Source of the DNA: Lysobacter panacisoli
GTDB lineage: Bacteria; Pseudomonadota; Gammaproteobacteria; Xanthomonadales; Xanthomonadaceae
NCBI RefSeq assembly: GCF_009765165.1
Contig: NZ_VLNU01000001.1
Location: forward strand, 1,426,001-1,490,000
Reading direction: 5' to 3'
Length of the DNA: 64,000 nucleotides
Shown: positions 48,649 through 58,216 of the stretch, piece by piece
Numbering within the stretch: the stretch's first letter is position 1
Layout: every line of letters starts with the position of its first letter
Position numbers and translations under genes: made by a program
The notes under the pieces: generated by a model
What the model was told of the DNA's origin: nothing
What the model saw: the letters and a program-made list of their open reading frames with translations, nothing else
Databases searched by the model: none

Positions 48649-50322
48649 ATGAACCAGACCCGTGTCTTCCTGATCTTCGCCTGGCTGATGGTGGCGACCC
48701 TGTTGTGGATGGAGTGGGGCAAGGAGAAGGCCACGCCGGCTCCTGCGCCCGAGCAGACCTCGTCGGTCGCATCCAGCAACCCGGCCGTGCCGAGTGCGTC
48801 CGGCACCAGCGTGCCGAGCGCACCGGGCATGGCCGCCGCGCCGCAGGGTGCCGCGCCCAACGCCGCCTCGCCGACCGTCACCGTCACCACCGACGTGCTG
48901 AAGGTCGTGCTCGACGGCGGTGAGCTGCGCGAAGCCGACCTGCTCAAGTACCCGACCACCGCCGACAACAGCAGCGCGCCGGTGCGCCTGTTCGCGCAGG
49001 ACGGTGCCAACTACTTCGTCGCGCAGAGCGGCTGGGTCAGCGAGAAGGGTTCGCCGGCGCCGGATCGCTACGGCTTCCAGCCCGAAGGTGGCAAGAAGGA
49101 CTTCGTCCTCGCCGACGGCGCGCGTTCGATCGACGTGCCGTTCGTGTGGACCGGCGCGGACGGCGTGACCATTCGCCGCACCTATACCTTCAGCCGCAGC
49201 GACTACGTGGTGAAGGTCCGCGACGAGGTGATCAACGCCGGCACGCAGCCGTGGCAGGGCTACATCTACCGCCAGCTCAGCCGCGTGCCGCGCGCGCTGG
49301 TGAAGAAGGGCCCGATGAATGCCGAGCAGTACAGCTTCCAGGGTGCTGCGTGGTACTCCAGTGTCGACAAGTACGAGCGTCGTCCGTACGACGACTTCGT
49401 CGACGGCCCGCTCGACAAGCAGGTGACCGGTGGCTGGATCGGCATGCTGCAGCACCACTTCTTCGCCAGCTGGATCCCGCAGGCCGACCAGGCCGCGCTG
49501 TTCCGCCTCGACCAGAGCAACGGTCGCTACACCATCGAGTCGCGTGGCCCAGCGTTCGACGTGCCGGCCGGCGGCAAGGCCGAGACGGCCGCGCGCCTGT
49601 GGGTCGGCCCGAAGCTGGTCAAGGCGATCGAAGCGCAGAACGTCGCGGGCCTGGACCGCGCGATCGACTTCAGCCGCTTCAGCGTGATGGCCGCCATCGC
49701 CGGCTGGCTGTTCTGGGTGCTGGAGAAGATCTACGGCCTCGTCCACAACTGGGGCTGGTCGATCGTCGGCCTGGTGCTGCTGATCAAGCTCGCGATGTAT
49801 CCGCTGTCGGCCGCGCAGTACAAGTCGATGGCGAAGATGCGCAAGTTCCAGCCGCGCATCGCCCAGCTCAAGGAACGCTACGGGGACGACAAGCAGAAGT
49901 TCCAGATGGCGATGATGGAGCTGTACAAGAAGGAGAAGATCAACCCGGTCGGCGGCTGTCTGCCGATCCTGCTGCAGATGCCGGTGTTCCTGGCGCTGTA
50001 CTGGATGCTCTCCGAGTCGGTCGAGCTGCGCCACGCACCGTGGATCGGCTGGATCCACGACCTGACCTCGCGCGATCCGTACTTCGTGCTGCCGATCATC
50101 AACGTCGCGGTGATGTGGTTCACCCAGAAGTTGAACCCGACCACCGGCATGGATCCCATGCAGGCCAAGATGATGCAGTTCATGCCGCTGGTGTTCGGCG
50201 TGATGTTCGCCTTCTTCCCGGCCGGCCTGGTGCTGTACTGGGTCACCAACGGTGCGCTCGGCCTGCTGCAGCAGTGGTGGATGATCAAGAAGTACAGCGA
50301 GGCTCCGGCCAAGGCGACCTGA
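48649..50322 (+). CDS. yidC: Membrane protein insertase YidC
   Basis: 557 residues. An N-terminal membrane helix (about 5-22) is followed by an Ala/Pro/Ser-rich linker, the periplasmic beta-sandwich domain and the conserved C-terminal five-helix core. The core has the hydrophilic-groove helix region [20 protein letters not shown], the coiled-coil loop [21 protein letters not shown] and the final helices. It inserts inner-membrane proteins with or without Sec. A hairpin follows at 50344-50367. Confidence 0.96.
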   Translation: MNQTRVFLIFAWLMVATLLWMEWGKEKATPAPAPEQTSSVASSNPAVPSASGTSVPSAPGMAAAPQGAAPNAASPTVTVTTDVLKVVLDGGELREADLLKYPTTADNSSAPVRLFAQDGANYFVAQSGWVSEKGSPAPDRYGFQPEGGKKDFVLADGARSIDVPFVWTGADGVTIRRTYTFSRSDYVVKVRDEVINAGTQPWQGYIYRQLSRVPRALVKKGPMNAEQYSFQGAAWYSSVDKYERRPYDDFVDGPLDKQVTGGWIGMLQHHFFASWIPQADQAALFRLDQSNGRYTIESRGPAFDVPAGGKAETAARLWVGPKLVKAIEAQNVAGLDRAIDFSRFSVMAAIAGWLFWVLEKIYGLVHNWGWSIVGLVLLIKLAMYPLSAAQYKSMAKMRKFQPRIAQLKERYGDDKQKFQMAMMELYKKEKINPVGGCLPILLQMPVFLALYWMLSESVELRHAPWIGWIHDLTSRDPYFVLPIINVAVMWFTQKLNPTTGMDPMQAKMMQFMPLVFGVMFAFFPAGLVLYWVTNGALGLLQQWWMIKKYSEAPAKAT

Positions 50323-50343
50323 TCGCCTCCGCCGGCAGTTTCC

Positions 50344-50367
50344 GAAGCCCGCCGCAAGGCGGGCTTC
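50344..50367 (+). terminator. Hairpin after yidC
   Basis: GAAGCCCGCC-GCAA-GGCGGGCTTC is a perfect 10-bp stem with a GNRA-type loop, followed by GCGTTTGCG with only a short T-run. It probably weakly terminates the rpmH-rnpA-yidC transcript before mnmE. Confidence 0.5.
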
Positions 50368-50402
50368 GCGTTTGCGCAATGCGATTCTGCGACCATGACG
50401 CC

Positions 50403-51746
50403 ATGAGCGATCCCGACCGCGACACCATCGCCGCCATCGCGACCGCGCCCGGTGCGGGCGGCGTCGGCATCGTGCGCCTGTCGGGCCCGCGCGCCCGCGC
50501 GATCGGCGAAACGCTGGGCGGTCGCACGCTGTCGCCGAGGCAGGCGCATTACCTGCGCTTCACCGATGCGGCGGGCGAAACCATCGACGACGGCATCGCG
50601 CTGTTCTTCGCCGCGCCGGCCAGCTACACCGGCGAGGACGTAGTCGAACTGCAGGCGCACGGCAGTCCGGCCGTGTTGCACGAACTGGTCGCGCGTTGCG
50701 TCGCGCTCGGTGCGCGTCGCGCGCGGCCGGGCGAGTTCAGCGAACGCGCTTTCCTCGAAGGCCGCCTCGACCTCGCCCAGGCCGAAGCCGTCGCCGACCT
50801 CATCGCCGCCGCCGACGTGCGCGCCGCGCGCGCGGCACGACGCGCGCTCGACGGCGAATTCTCACGCCGCGTCGATGCGCTCGGCGACGAGTTGCTCGCG
50901 ATCCGCGTGCACGTGGAAGCGGCGATCGATTTCGCCGATGAGCCGATCGACACGCTCGGCGGCGCGCAGTTGCGCGCGCGGCTGGGCGCCGCCGTGCAGG
51001 CGCTCGATGAACTGCTGCGTGCGGCCGAACGCGGCCGCCGCCTGCGCGATGGCCTGCATGCGGTGATCGTCGGCCCGCCCAACGCCGGCAAGAGCTCGCT
51101 GCTCAACGTGCTCGCCGGCAGCGACCGCGCCATCGTCACCGACATCGCCGGCACCACGCGCGACCTGCTGCACGAGACCATCCGCATCGATGGCGTCGAA
51201 CTGACCCTCGTCGACACCGCCGGCCTGCGTGAGGGCGGCGATGCGATCGAACGCGAAGGCATGCGTCGCGCGCGCGGCGAACTCGGTCGCGCCGACCTCG
51301 CCATCGTCGTGCTCGACGCGCGCGATCCCGCAGGGGGGCGCGTCGCCGTCGCGGACGCCATCGCCGAGGTGCCGACGCGGCTGTGGCTGCACAACAAGTC
51401 GGACCTGCTCGACAAGGCGTCGCCACTCGGCGACGACGCGCTGCGGGTTTCCGCGCGCACGGGCGAGGGCATCGACGCCCTGCACGCCCGCCTGCGCGGC
51501 CTCGCGCAGGGCAATGCCGATGCGGCAGGCGAGGGCGCGTTCACCGCGCGAGCACGCCACGTCGATGCCCTGGTCGAGGCCAGCGAACACCTTGCCCTCG
51601 CCCGGCAGGAACTCGACCGCGAATCGCTCGACCTCGCCGCCGAATCCCTGCGCCTGGCCCATGACGCGCTCGGCGAAATCACCGGGCGCATCCACGCCGA
51701 CGACCTGCTCGGCCACATCTTCTCGAGCTTCTGCATCGGCAAGTAG
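50403..51746 (+). CDS. mnmE: tRNA modification GTPase MnmE
   Basis: 447 residues. The N-terminal folate-binding domain starts [22 protein letters not shown]. The G domain has G1 [12 protein letters not shown] (about 219), G3 DTAGLRE and G4 NKSD. The C-terminus is SSFCIGK with the essential cysteine. With MnmG it makes the cmnm5 group at U34 of certain tRNAs. The gene order yidC-mnmE is conserved near bacterial origins. Confidence 0.97.
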   Translation: MSDPDRDTIAAIATAPGAGGVGIVRLSGPRARAIGETLGGRTLSPRQAHYLRFTDAAGETIDDGIALFFAAPASYTGEDVVELQAHGSPAVLHELVARCVALGARRARPGEFSERAFLEGRLDLAQAEAVADLIAAADVRAARAARRALDGEFSRRVDALGDELLAIRVHVEAAIDFADEPIDTLGGAQLRARLGAAVQALDELLRAAERGRRLRDGLHAVIVGPPNAGKSSLLNVLAGSDRAIVTDIAGTTRDLLHETIRIDGVELTLVDTAGLREGGDAIEREGMRRARGELGRADLAIVVLDARDPAGGRVAVADAIAEVPTRLWLHNKSDLLDKASPLGDDALRVSARTGEGIDALHARLRGLAQGNADAAGEGAFTARARHVDALVEASEHLALARQELDRESLDLAAESLRLAHDALGEITGRIHADDLLGHIFSSFCIGK

Positions 51747-51842
51747 CCGGTCCTACACGCCCGGCGCGTGCTTGATCCGGATCAAGGCCCGACCCGTGGC
51801 CGCGGGGGCACAGTGACGTCCCGCACCGCGCAGGAACGCAGC

Positions 51843-53081
51843 ATGGATCCGATCCACTCCGACGTGACCATCATCGGCGCCGGCCCCGCGGGCCTGTGCC
51901 TGGCCCGGGCGCTGTCCGGCGCAGGCCTGCGCATCGTGCTGGTGGAACGCCTGCCGGAAGACGCGCTGCGCGCGCCTGCCTTCGACGGCCGCGAGATCGC
52001 CCTGACGCATCGTTCGCGCACGCTGATGCAGCGCCTCGACCTGTGGCGGCGCCTGCCGGTGGACGAGATCCATCCGCTGCGACATGCCCACGTCTTCAAT
52101 GGCGATTCTCCGCACGCGATGCGCATCGCCGCCGACAGCACTGGCCGGGATTCGCTGGGCTTCCTGGTCCCCAACCATGAAATCCGCCGCGTCGCCTTCG
52201 AGGCGGCGCTGGACTCCAACGACGTCACCCTGCTCGCGTCCGCCAAGGTCGTCCGGATCGAGCGCCACGCGGACCGCGCCGAAGTCCACCTCGACGACGG
52301 CCGCCGCATCGTGTCGCGCCTGCTGGTCGCGGCCGACAGCCGCTTCTCCGAAACGCGCCGCGCGGCCGGCATCTCCACGCGCATGTTCGACTTCGGCCGT
52401 TCCATGCTGGTGTGCCGCGTGACCCAGCAGGAACCGCACCACGACACCGCGTGGGAATGGTTCGACCACGCGCAGACGCTCGCGCTCCTCCCGCTCGGAC
52501 GCGCGACCCCGCACGGCCATCGCGCCTCCGTCGTGCTGACCCTGCCCGCGCCGCGGATGCGCGAGGTGCAGGCGCTCGACGACGAAGGCTTCGCGCGCGA
52601 CATCGCACAGCGCTTCCACGGACGCCTGGGACGCATCGAGAGTGTCGGCGAGCGCCACGTCTATCCGCTGGTCGGGACCTACGCCGACCGTTTCGTCGCC
52701 GAACGCCTGGCCCTGATCGGCGACGCCGCGGTCGGCATGCATCCGGTGACGGCACACGGCTTCAACCTCGGCCTGCTCGGCGTGGAACGCCTCGCCGATG
52801 AAGTCCTGGCGGCGGCCGCCAGCGGTGCCGACATCGGCGCCGGCGCACTGCTGGCCCGCTTCGATCGCGGCCACCGTCGCGCGACGCTCCCGCTCTACCT
52901 AGCCACGCGCGGCATCGTTGGCTTGTTCACCGACGACCGCTGGCCGGCGCGGCGTCTGCGCGCGGGATTGCTGCGGGCCAGCGAGGCCCTGACGCCGTTC
53001 AAGCGCCTGTTGGCGGCGACCCTGGCCGACGAAGGACGCCCCGGTCGGAGGCGCGGTCGGGTTGCGCAGGCGGGCGACTGA
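51843..53081 (+). CDS. FAD-dependent hydroxylase, UbiH/UbiF/UbiI/UbiM family
   Basis: 412 residues. The FAD-binding GxGxxG motif is VTIIGAGPAGLCLARAL, the second FAD motif is ALIGDAAVGMHPVTAHGFNLGL, and the conserved REIALTHRS lies early. This family adds hydroxyls to the ubiquinone ring; length and context allow UbiM or another branch, which cannot be decided here. The final 30 residues are Arg-rich. It stands alone, 96 bp after mnmE. Confidence 0.82.
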   Translation: MDPIHSDVTIIGAGPAGLCLARALSGAGLRIVLVERLPEDALRAPAFDGREIALTHRSRTLMQRLDLWRRLPVDEIHPLRHAHVFNGDSPHAMRIAADSTGRDSLGFLVPNHEIRRVAFEAALDSNDVTLLASAKVVRIERHADRAEVHLDDGRRIVSRLLVAADSRFSETRRAAGISTRMFDFGRSMLVCRVTQQEPHHDTAWEWFDHAQTLALLPLGRATPHGHRASVVLTLPAPRMREVQALDDEGFARDIAQRFHGRLGRIESVGERHVYPLVGTYADRFVAERLALIGDAAVGMHPVTAHGFNLGLLGVERLADEVLAAAASGADIGAGALLARFDRGHRRATLPLYLATRGIVGLFTDDRWPARRLRAGLLRASEALTPFKRLLAATLADEGRPGRRRGRVAQAGD

Positions 53082-53211
53082 ACAGGGCACGGACCGACCG
53101 GAACCCGGTCGATGTTACGCTGCGACCGTCGTTCGCTTGACAAACACAGGCCGGTCACGCGATTTAAGTGCCTGTGTGCTCGTGACGGCGCACTTCAGGG
53201 GAGCTTTGCCA

Positions 53212-54252
53212 ATGACCGTCGTAAATCCACAAGCCCGGCGCTCGCGTCGGCTTTCTGTCGTATCGCAGTTGACCATCGCGCTCGCCATCGGCGTCGTGCT
53301 GGCCGCTTGCCAGAAAGACCAGCCCGCGCAGGACAGCGCGGCTGCCCCGGCCGCGACTGCGGCCGCTCCCGCGGTGACGGCGGAAACCGCCGTATCGGCC
53401 AAGGTGTCGGCCCTGACCGCGGACCAGCTGCGTGAGGCCGCCCGCAAGGCCTACGCGGAGAACCGCCTGTACGCACCGGCCGAAGACAACGCGGTCGAGT
53501 ACTACCTCGCACTGCGCGACAAGGCGCCGGGCGATGCGGCGGTGTCCAGCGCGCTGACCGACCTGCTGCCGATGACGGTGATCGCCACCGAGCAGAGCGT
53601 GAACCGCGAGGACTTCACCGAAGCGCAGCGACTGGCCGCGTTGCTGGAGAAGGCCGATGCGCAGCATCCGGCGCTCGCGCGCCTGAAGGCGAGCATCGCC
53701 CAGGCCCAGGACTCCGCCGGCAAGCGCGCGGCGCAGCAGCAGCTGACCGCCGAGGAAGAGGCCAAGAAGAAGGTCGACCTCGAGAAGAAGCGCCTGGAAG
53801 ACCAGAAGAAGCAGCAGGAAGACGCCGCACGGCAGCTCGCCGCGCAGCAGAGCCGCCAGGCCGAGGACAAGGCTGCCGCCGACAAGGCCGCCGCCGACCG
53901 CGCCGCCGCGGAACAGCGCGCTGCCGACCAGCGTGCGGCCGAGGCCCGTGCCGCTGCCGCCCGCCAGGCGGCCGCGACGCCGGCCACCGCCGACGCCAGC
54001 GACCTGCGTCCGCTCTCGATGCCGCCGCCGCGCTATCCACCGGAAGCGCTGCGTGCCGGTACCTCGGGCGAAGTGCAGGTCGAGTTCACCGTCGGCACCG
54101 ACGGTTCGGTGACCGCGGCCCGCGTGGTGCGCTCCAACCCGGCGCGCATCTTCGACCGCGAAGCGGTGAACGCCGTGCGCAAGTGGCGCTTCCAGCCGGT
54201 GGATTCACCGGTGACGACGCGCCGCACGATCGGCTTCAACCCGCAGAGCTGA
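53212..54252 (+). CDS. Lipoprotein with coiled coil and C-terminal TonB domain
   Basis: 346 residues. The N-terminus MTVVNPQARRSRRLSVVSQL leads into a helix ending in lipobox LAAC (about Cys33), so the protein is lipid-anchored rather than helix-anchored. Residues about 170-260 form an Ala/Lys/Glu/Gln-rich coiled coil with repeated AADKAAADRAAAEQRAAD-type heptads. Residues about 265-346 are a TonB_C domain (PPPRYPPEALRAGTSGEV, VNAVRKWRFQPV). This is not the tonB of the main cluster. A strong terminator follows. Confidence 0.8.
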   Translation: MTVVNPQARRSRRLSVVSQLTIALAIGVVLAACQKDQPAQDSAAAPAATAAAPAVTAETAVSAKVSALTADQLREAARKAYAENRLYAPAEDNAVEYYLALRDKAPGDAAVSSALTDLLPMTVIATEQSVNREDFTEAQRLAALLEKADAQHPALARLKASIAQAQDSAGKRAAQQQLTAEEEAKKKVDLEKKRLEDQKKQQEDAARQLAAQQSRQAEDKAAADKAAADRAAAEQRAADQRAAEARAAAARQAAATPATADASDLRPLSMPPPRYPPEALRAGTSGEVQVEFTVGTDGSVTAARVVRSNPARIFDREAVNAVRKWRFQPVDSPVTTRRTIGFNPQS

Positions 54253-54314
54253 CGCAACACGCGCGGCGACGCAGGTTGGGGAACCGGCGTCGCCGTGTCG
54301 GCGACAGAACGAAG

Positions 54315-54343
54315 AAAGCCCGGCTTTGGCCGGGCTTTTTTTT
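54315..54343 (+). terminator. Rho-independent terminator
   Basis: AAAGCCCGGC-TTTG-GCCGGGCTTT followed by five more T's. It ends transcription of the TonB-domain lipoprotein gene 62 bp earlier. Confidence 0.92.
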
Positions 54344-54354
54344 GGGTTCCTGAG

Positions 54355-54377
54355 CCCCTCTCCCCGTTCGAGAGGGG
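54355..54377. repeat. CCCCTCTC-type hairpin repeat
   Basis: CCCCTCTC-CCCGTTC-GAGAGGGG is a perfect 8-bp stem within a longer purine/pyrimidine-asymmetric stretch (…TTGGGGTGAGGG). Related AG/CT-rich sequence occurs in the inverted repeat at 19826-19995. Such elements are common in xanthomonad intergenic DNA. Confidence 0.55.
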
Positions 54378-54625
54378 TTGGGGTGAGGGCACGGGACGTG
54401 CGATGCGTTGGCGATCGCGGTGTGGACTCGCTTTGAAGCTGGAAAGTCCCGGGGCCCGGTCCTCGGGGACGACAAACTAAAGTCCAACGGTTCTTTAGGA
54501 CGCAGCTCGGATGACGTGGTCGCTGCCGTCCGTGGCGGTGCGCGACCGGCTTCGGGTCGCCCGGCCCGGCCATCCTTGGCCGGGCGTTCGCATGGCCACG
54601 CGGCATGCCGCGTAAGCGGCCATGC

Positions 54626-55828
54626 TCACCCCGAAATCGCCAGTCGTTCCTGGTGGTAGCGGCGCACCGCGGCGAACCACAGCAAGGCGACGAGGCCGAA
54701 GCCGGCGCCGAGGTAGATGCCCCACACCTGCATCGTGATCGCCTCGCCGCGGATCACCTTCAGCAGCATCTGGTTCTGCGCGAGGAACGGCACCATGAAC
54801 TGCCACGACTGCGTCTTGATCGGGTTCACCATCAGCGCGATGGTCGGGATCATCGGCAGCAGCATCAGCCAGGTCATGTGGCTCTGCGCTTCCTTCATGC
54901 TCTTGGCCGCCGCCGACAGGTAGGTCAGCAGCGTGGTGCCGATGAACAGCATCGGCAACAGGATCAGCAGCATCCGGCCCATCGCGACGAAACGCACGTC
55001 CAGCATCTTCGCCGTGCCGCTGCTGAACTGCGCGCTGATCTTGAACGCCATCAGCGTCAACAGCAGCGACAGCAGGCCGAGCGCGCACGCAGCGGCGATC
55101 TTGCCGCTGACGATCGCGCCGCGTCGCGCCGGCGTTGCGAGCAGCGGTTCCAGCGACTGGCGTTCGCGCTCGCCTGCGGTCGCGTCCATGATCAGGTACG
55201 CGCCACCGAGGAACGACATCAGGATCAGCAGGTACGGCATGATCGCCGACAGCACCAGGCCGCGCTTGGCGTCCTCGGTGGCGAGGTCGCGACTGCCGAC
55301 GTTGATCGCGCGCGTCACCGACGGTGCGATGCCTCGCGCAAGCAGGCGCAGCGCGCTGACCTGGTCGCCGTAACCGGCGAGCGCCGCACGCACGCGTGCC
55401 GCGGGGATCTCGCTGTCGCGTCGCGTCGTGTCCTGCACGACTTCCACCAGCGCCGGACGACCCGCGCGCCAGTCGCGCGCGAACGACTCGTCGATGCGCA
55501 GTGCGACGTCGACGTCCTGGTTGCGGATCGCCGCATCCAGATCCTTCGGCGCCGCGACCGCGCGAATGCCCTGCGTGCCGAGGAATGCCACCAGATTCGG
55601 CGCGCGTTCCATGCCCACCGTCGGCACGTCCAACACCTTGTCCAGCTGCGTGCGTGCGCGGTTCTCCGCGAGCGAACCGATGCCGATCATCAACACCGGA
55701 TACAGCAGCGGCCCCAGCAGCAACGCCAGCGCAAGCGTGCGTCGATCGCGCGAGATGTCGCGCAGCTCCTTGCGCATCACCGCCCACACGGTCGCGAGCA
55801 CGCCGAGTCCCGAATTCGATGCGCTCAT
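54626..55828 (-). CDS. ABC-2 type exporter permease, NatB-like
   Basis: 400 residues. One helix near the N-terminus (about 32-52), a large extracytoplasmic domain (about 55-190) and about five C-terminal helices match the NatB/ABC-2 layout. Conserved features are KELRDISRDRRTL near the start and MDATAGERERQSLEPLLATP after the first C-terminal helix. The start overlaps the end of the ATPase gene (ATGA at 55825-55828). Substrate unknown; NatB proteins export sodium in Bacillus. Confidence 0.85.
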   Translation of the reverse strand: MSASNSGLGVLATVWAVMRKELRDISRDRRTLALALLLGPLLYPVLMIGIGSLAENRARTQLDKVLDVPTVGMERAPNLVAFLGTQGIRAVAAPKDLDAAIRNQDVDVALRIDESFARDWRAGRPALVEVVQDTTRRDSEIPAARVRAALAGYGDQVSALRLLARGIAPSVTRAINVGSRDLATEDAKRGLVLSAIMPYLLILMSFLGGAYLIMDATAGERERQSLEPLLATPARRGAIVSGKIAAACALGLLSLLLTLMAFKISAQFSSGTAKMLDVRFVAMGRMLLILLPMLFIGTTLLTYLSAAAKSMKEAQSHMTWLMLLPMIPTIALMVNPIKTQSWQFMVPFLAQNQMLLKVIRGEAITMQVWGIYLGAGFGLVALLWFAAVRRYHQERLAISG

Positions 55829-56571
55829 GTGTGCAGGCCCTCCTCGGAGCCGATCGCCTTGACGAAGGCGTCTTCCAGGTTGGCTTCACCGGTCTGCGCG
55901 CGCAGTTCGTCGGCGGTGCCGGACGCGACCACGCGACCGTGCGCGATGATCACGATGCGATCGCACAGCGCGGCGACCTCCTGCATGATGTGGCTGGAGA
56001 AGATCACGCAGCGCCCTTCCGCGCGCAGCTGCTGCAGGAAGCCACGCATCGCGCGCGTGGTCATGACGTCGAGCCCGTTGGTCGGCTCGTCGAGGATCAC
56101 GTTCTTCGGATCGTGGACCAGCGCCCGCGCGATGGCGGTCTTGGTGCGCTGGCCCTGCGAGAAGCCTTCGGTCTGGCGGTCGAGGATGTCGTGCATCTGC
56201 AGCGCATCGGCGAGCACCTGCGTGCGCTGCGCAATCTGCTGCGGCGTCATGCCGTGCAGCTCGCCGAAATAGGCGATGTTCTCGCGCGCGGTCAGGCGCT
56301 TGTACACGCCGCGCGCGTCGGGCAGAACGCCCAGTGCGCGACGCACCGAGGCCGGATCACGCGCCGCGTCGATGCCGTCCACTTCGATCCGGCCCGCGTC
56401 GGGCTTCATCAGCGTGTACAGCATGCGCAGCGTGGTGGTCTTGCCCGCGCCGTTGGGGCCGAGCAGGCCGGTGATCTGGTCGTCGTCGGCGCGAAATTCC
56501 ACGCCGTCGACTGCGCGCACCACGCCGGTCTTGGTCTTGAAGCTCTTGTGCAGATCGTTCGCGATGATCAT
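55825..56571 (-). CDS. ABC transporter ATP-binding protein, NatA-like
   Basis: 248 residues. Walker A is LLGPNGAGKTTTLRM, the signature is FSQGQRTKTAIA (Gln replaces the second Gly of LSGGQ), Walker B is VILDEPTNGLD and the switch region is FSSHIMQE. It drives the overlapping permease. The ATG at 56571 is chosen because the frame's upstream part overlaps nothing recognisable and MIIANDLHKSF is a normal start. The alpha/beta hydrolase gene ends 28 bp upstream. Confidence 0.9.
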   Translation of the reverse strand: MIIANDLHKSFKTKTGVVRAVDGVEFRADDDQITGLLGPNGAGKTTTLRMLYTLMKPDAGRIEVDGIDAARDPASVRRALGVLPDARGVYKRLTARENIAYFGELHGMTPQQIAQRTQVLADALQMHDILDRQTEGFSQGQRTKTAIARALVHDPKNVILDEPTNGLDVMTTRAMRGFLQQLRAEGRCVIFSSHIMQEVAALCDRIVIIAHGRVVASGTADELRAQTGEANLEDAFVKAIGSEEGLHT

Positions 56572-56599
56572 CGGTTCGATTCCTGGCGGAGCGCGCGGC

Positions 56600-58126
56600 T
56601 CACGGTTCCCATCCGTTGAAGCCGGTGAACGGCGGCACGTAGCCGATCGCGTCCAGGCACGTGGCATCGAGCTGCTTGGCATCGCGCGACTCGATGAACT
56701 GTCCGACCAGCTTGGGCAGGCAGCCCACGCCGCCGACGTTGTGGCCCTGTCCGCGCAGCACCAGGTGGCGGCCGTTGGGCAGGCCCTTGAGCACGCGTTC
56801 GGCGTACTCCGGCGGCGTCACCGGATCGATCTCGCCCGACAACAGCAGCGCCGGCACGTTCGAGCGCAGCGGCTGCGTGAAATCCGCCGGACGCTCGCCT
56901 TTCGGCCACGCCTGGCATGCGGCGAAGAACGCCTTGGCCATCTCCGGCCCGAGCACGGTGTTGGCGTCGGACGCTTCCGGGCGATAGCGGTCCGCGTCCT
57001 CGGCGCAGATGACCGACCACTGCATGCCGCGCGACATCTGGTCACCGACCGAACGCGTCATCAGGTCGGCCAGCGCCATCAGCGGTTCGTAGTGGCCGCG
57101 ATCGGCCTCGTCGATCACCACCGGCAGCAGCGACGCCATCTGCGGCATGTACGAGAACAAGTGCGTGAGCCCGACCACCGTGTCGGCGGTGAGCGTGTCG
57201 CGCTTGCGCTGCGCGGTGGACGGATCGCGGTACTCGACCTCGACCGGCGCCGTTTCCAGTCGCGTTTTCAGCTCGATCAGCTGGGTGCGCAGGTCCTTGG
57301 CGAAACGTTCGCGGCAGCTCGGATGGCTGCTGCACTGCGCGACCTGCAAGCCAAGCGCGCGCTCGAAGGTACGCGCGAACTCGCCGCCGACGACAAGATC
57401 GTCCGGCGCTACGCCATCGAGCACGATCGAACGCGTATGTTGCGGATACCGCCGCGCGTACTGCTGCGCGACGCGCGTGCCGTACGACACGCCGACGAGG
57501 TTGATCTGCGACACGCCCAGCGCCTTGCGCACGGTATCGAGGTCGGCGATCGTGCGCGTAGTCGTGTACTGGCGTGGATCGGCCTTGCCTTCCAGCGCCT
57601 GCGCACACTTCGTCGCGTAACCGACGATCGCGTTGGCGTCGGCCTCGTCGTCGGTCGGCAGCTCCAGCGGACGGCCGTTCGCGTCGCGACATGCAAGCGG
57701 ACTGAGCTTGCCGGTGCCACGCTGGTCGATCAGCACGATGTCGCGCTGCTTGCGCACATCGCGCAGCGCCATGTCGATCTGAGCCGCGTACTCCGTGGCC
57801 GCCTGGCCCGGGCCGCCGGCGAGGAAGAACACCGGATCCGGCGTGCCGCCGGCCTGGTCCTTCGCGGGCAGCCACGCGATGTTCAGCGCGACCTGCCGGC
57901 CCTTCGGCTGCGCGGGATCCTCTGGCACTTCGAACCGCGCGCATTGCGCGTCGGTGCTGGCCTGCGCCATGTCGCTCGACAGCGTGCACGGCTCGAATGC
58001 GATCGAACCGAATTTCCTCTGCGCGGCATCGCCGTCCGCGCCTGCATCGTCCAGTCCCGGCCCACTGCAGCCGGCCAACCACCAGACCGCCGCCAGTGCG
58101 ACGATCCATCCTTGGGTGTTGCGCAT
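56600..58126 (-). CDS. Alpha/beta hydrolase lipoprotein, tripeptidyl aminopeptidase type
   Basis: 508 residues. A lipoprotein signal ends in LAGC (Cys20). The S33-like fold has the oxyanion motif FFLAGGPGQAA, nucleophile GVSYGTR (about residue 214), acid in LSGEIDPVTPP (about 430) and histidine in GQGHNVGGVG (about 458). It resembles secreted tripeptidyl peptidases. It is 28 bp from the NatA-like gene on the same strand, so all three may form one operon. Confidence 0.85.
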   Translation of the reverse strand: MRNTQGWIVALAAVWWLAGCSGPGLDDAGADGDAAQRKFGSIAFEPCTLSSDMAQASTDAQCARFEVPEDPAQPKGRQVALNIAWLPAKDQAGGTPDPVFFLAGGPGQAATEYAAQIDMALRDVRKQRDIVLIDQRGTGKLSPLACRDANGRPLELPTDDEADANAIVGYATKCAQALEGKADPRQYTTTRTIADLDTVRKALGVSQINLVGVSYGTRVAQQYARRYPQHTRSIVLDGVAPDDLVVGGEFARTFERALGLQVAQCSSHPSCRERFAKDLRTQLIELKTRLETAPVEVEYRDPSTAQRKRDTLTADTVVGLTHLFSYMPQMASLLPVVIDEADRGHYEPLMALADLMTRSVGDQMSRGMQWSVICAEDADRYRPEASDANTVLGPEMAKAFFAACQAWPKGERPADFTQPLRSNVPALLLSGEIDPVTPPEYAERVLKGLPNGRHLVLRGQGHNVGGVGCLPKLVGQFIESRDAKQLDATCLDAIGYVPPFTGFNGWEP

Positions 58127-58216
58127 GATCCCCTCAGCTCCGAAGGCACATCGCCTTCAGCATGACACAGACACCGCTGCGCGAAGCGTGCGGGTCGGCA
58201 GGGGAACGCGGGGGAC

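Larger units (their letters stand above)
54253..54625. other. Intergenic region after the TonB-domain lipoprotein
   Basis: 373 bp without a gene. It holds a Rho-independent terminator (54315-54343), a GC-rich repeat with an AG/CT-rich hairpin (54355-54377), and a further hairpin CCCGGCC/GGCCGGG (54565-54584) just downstream of the convergent exporter gene. No promoter can be identified with confidence, and a short antisense frame is not credible. Confidence 0.6.
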
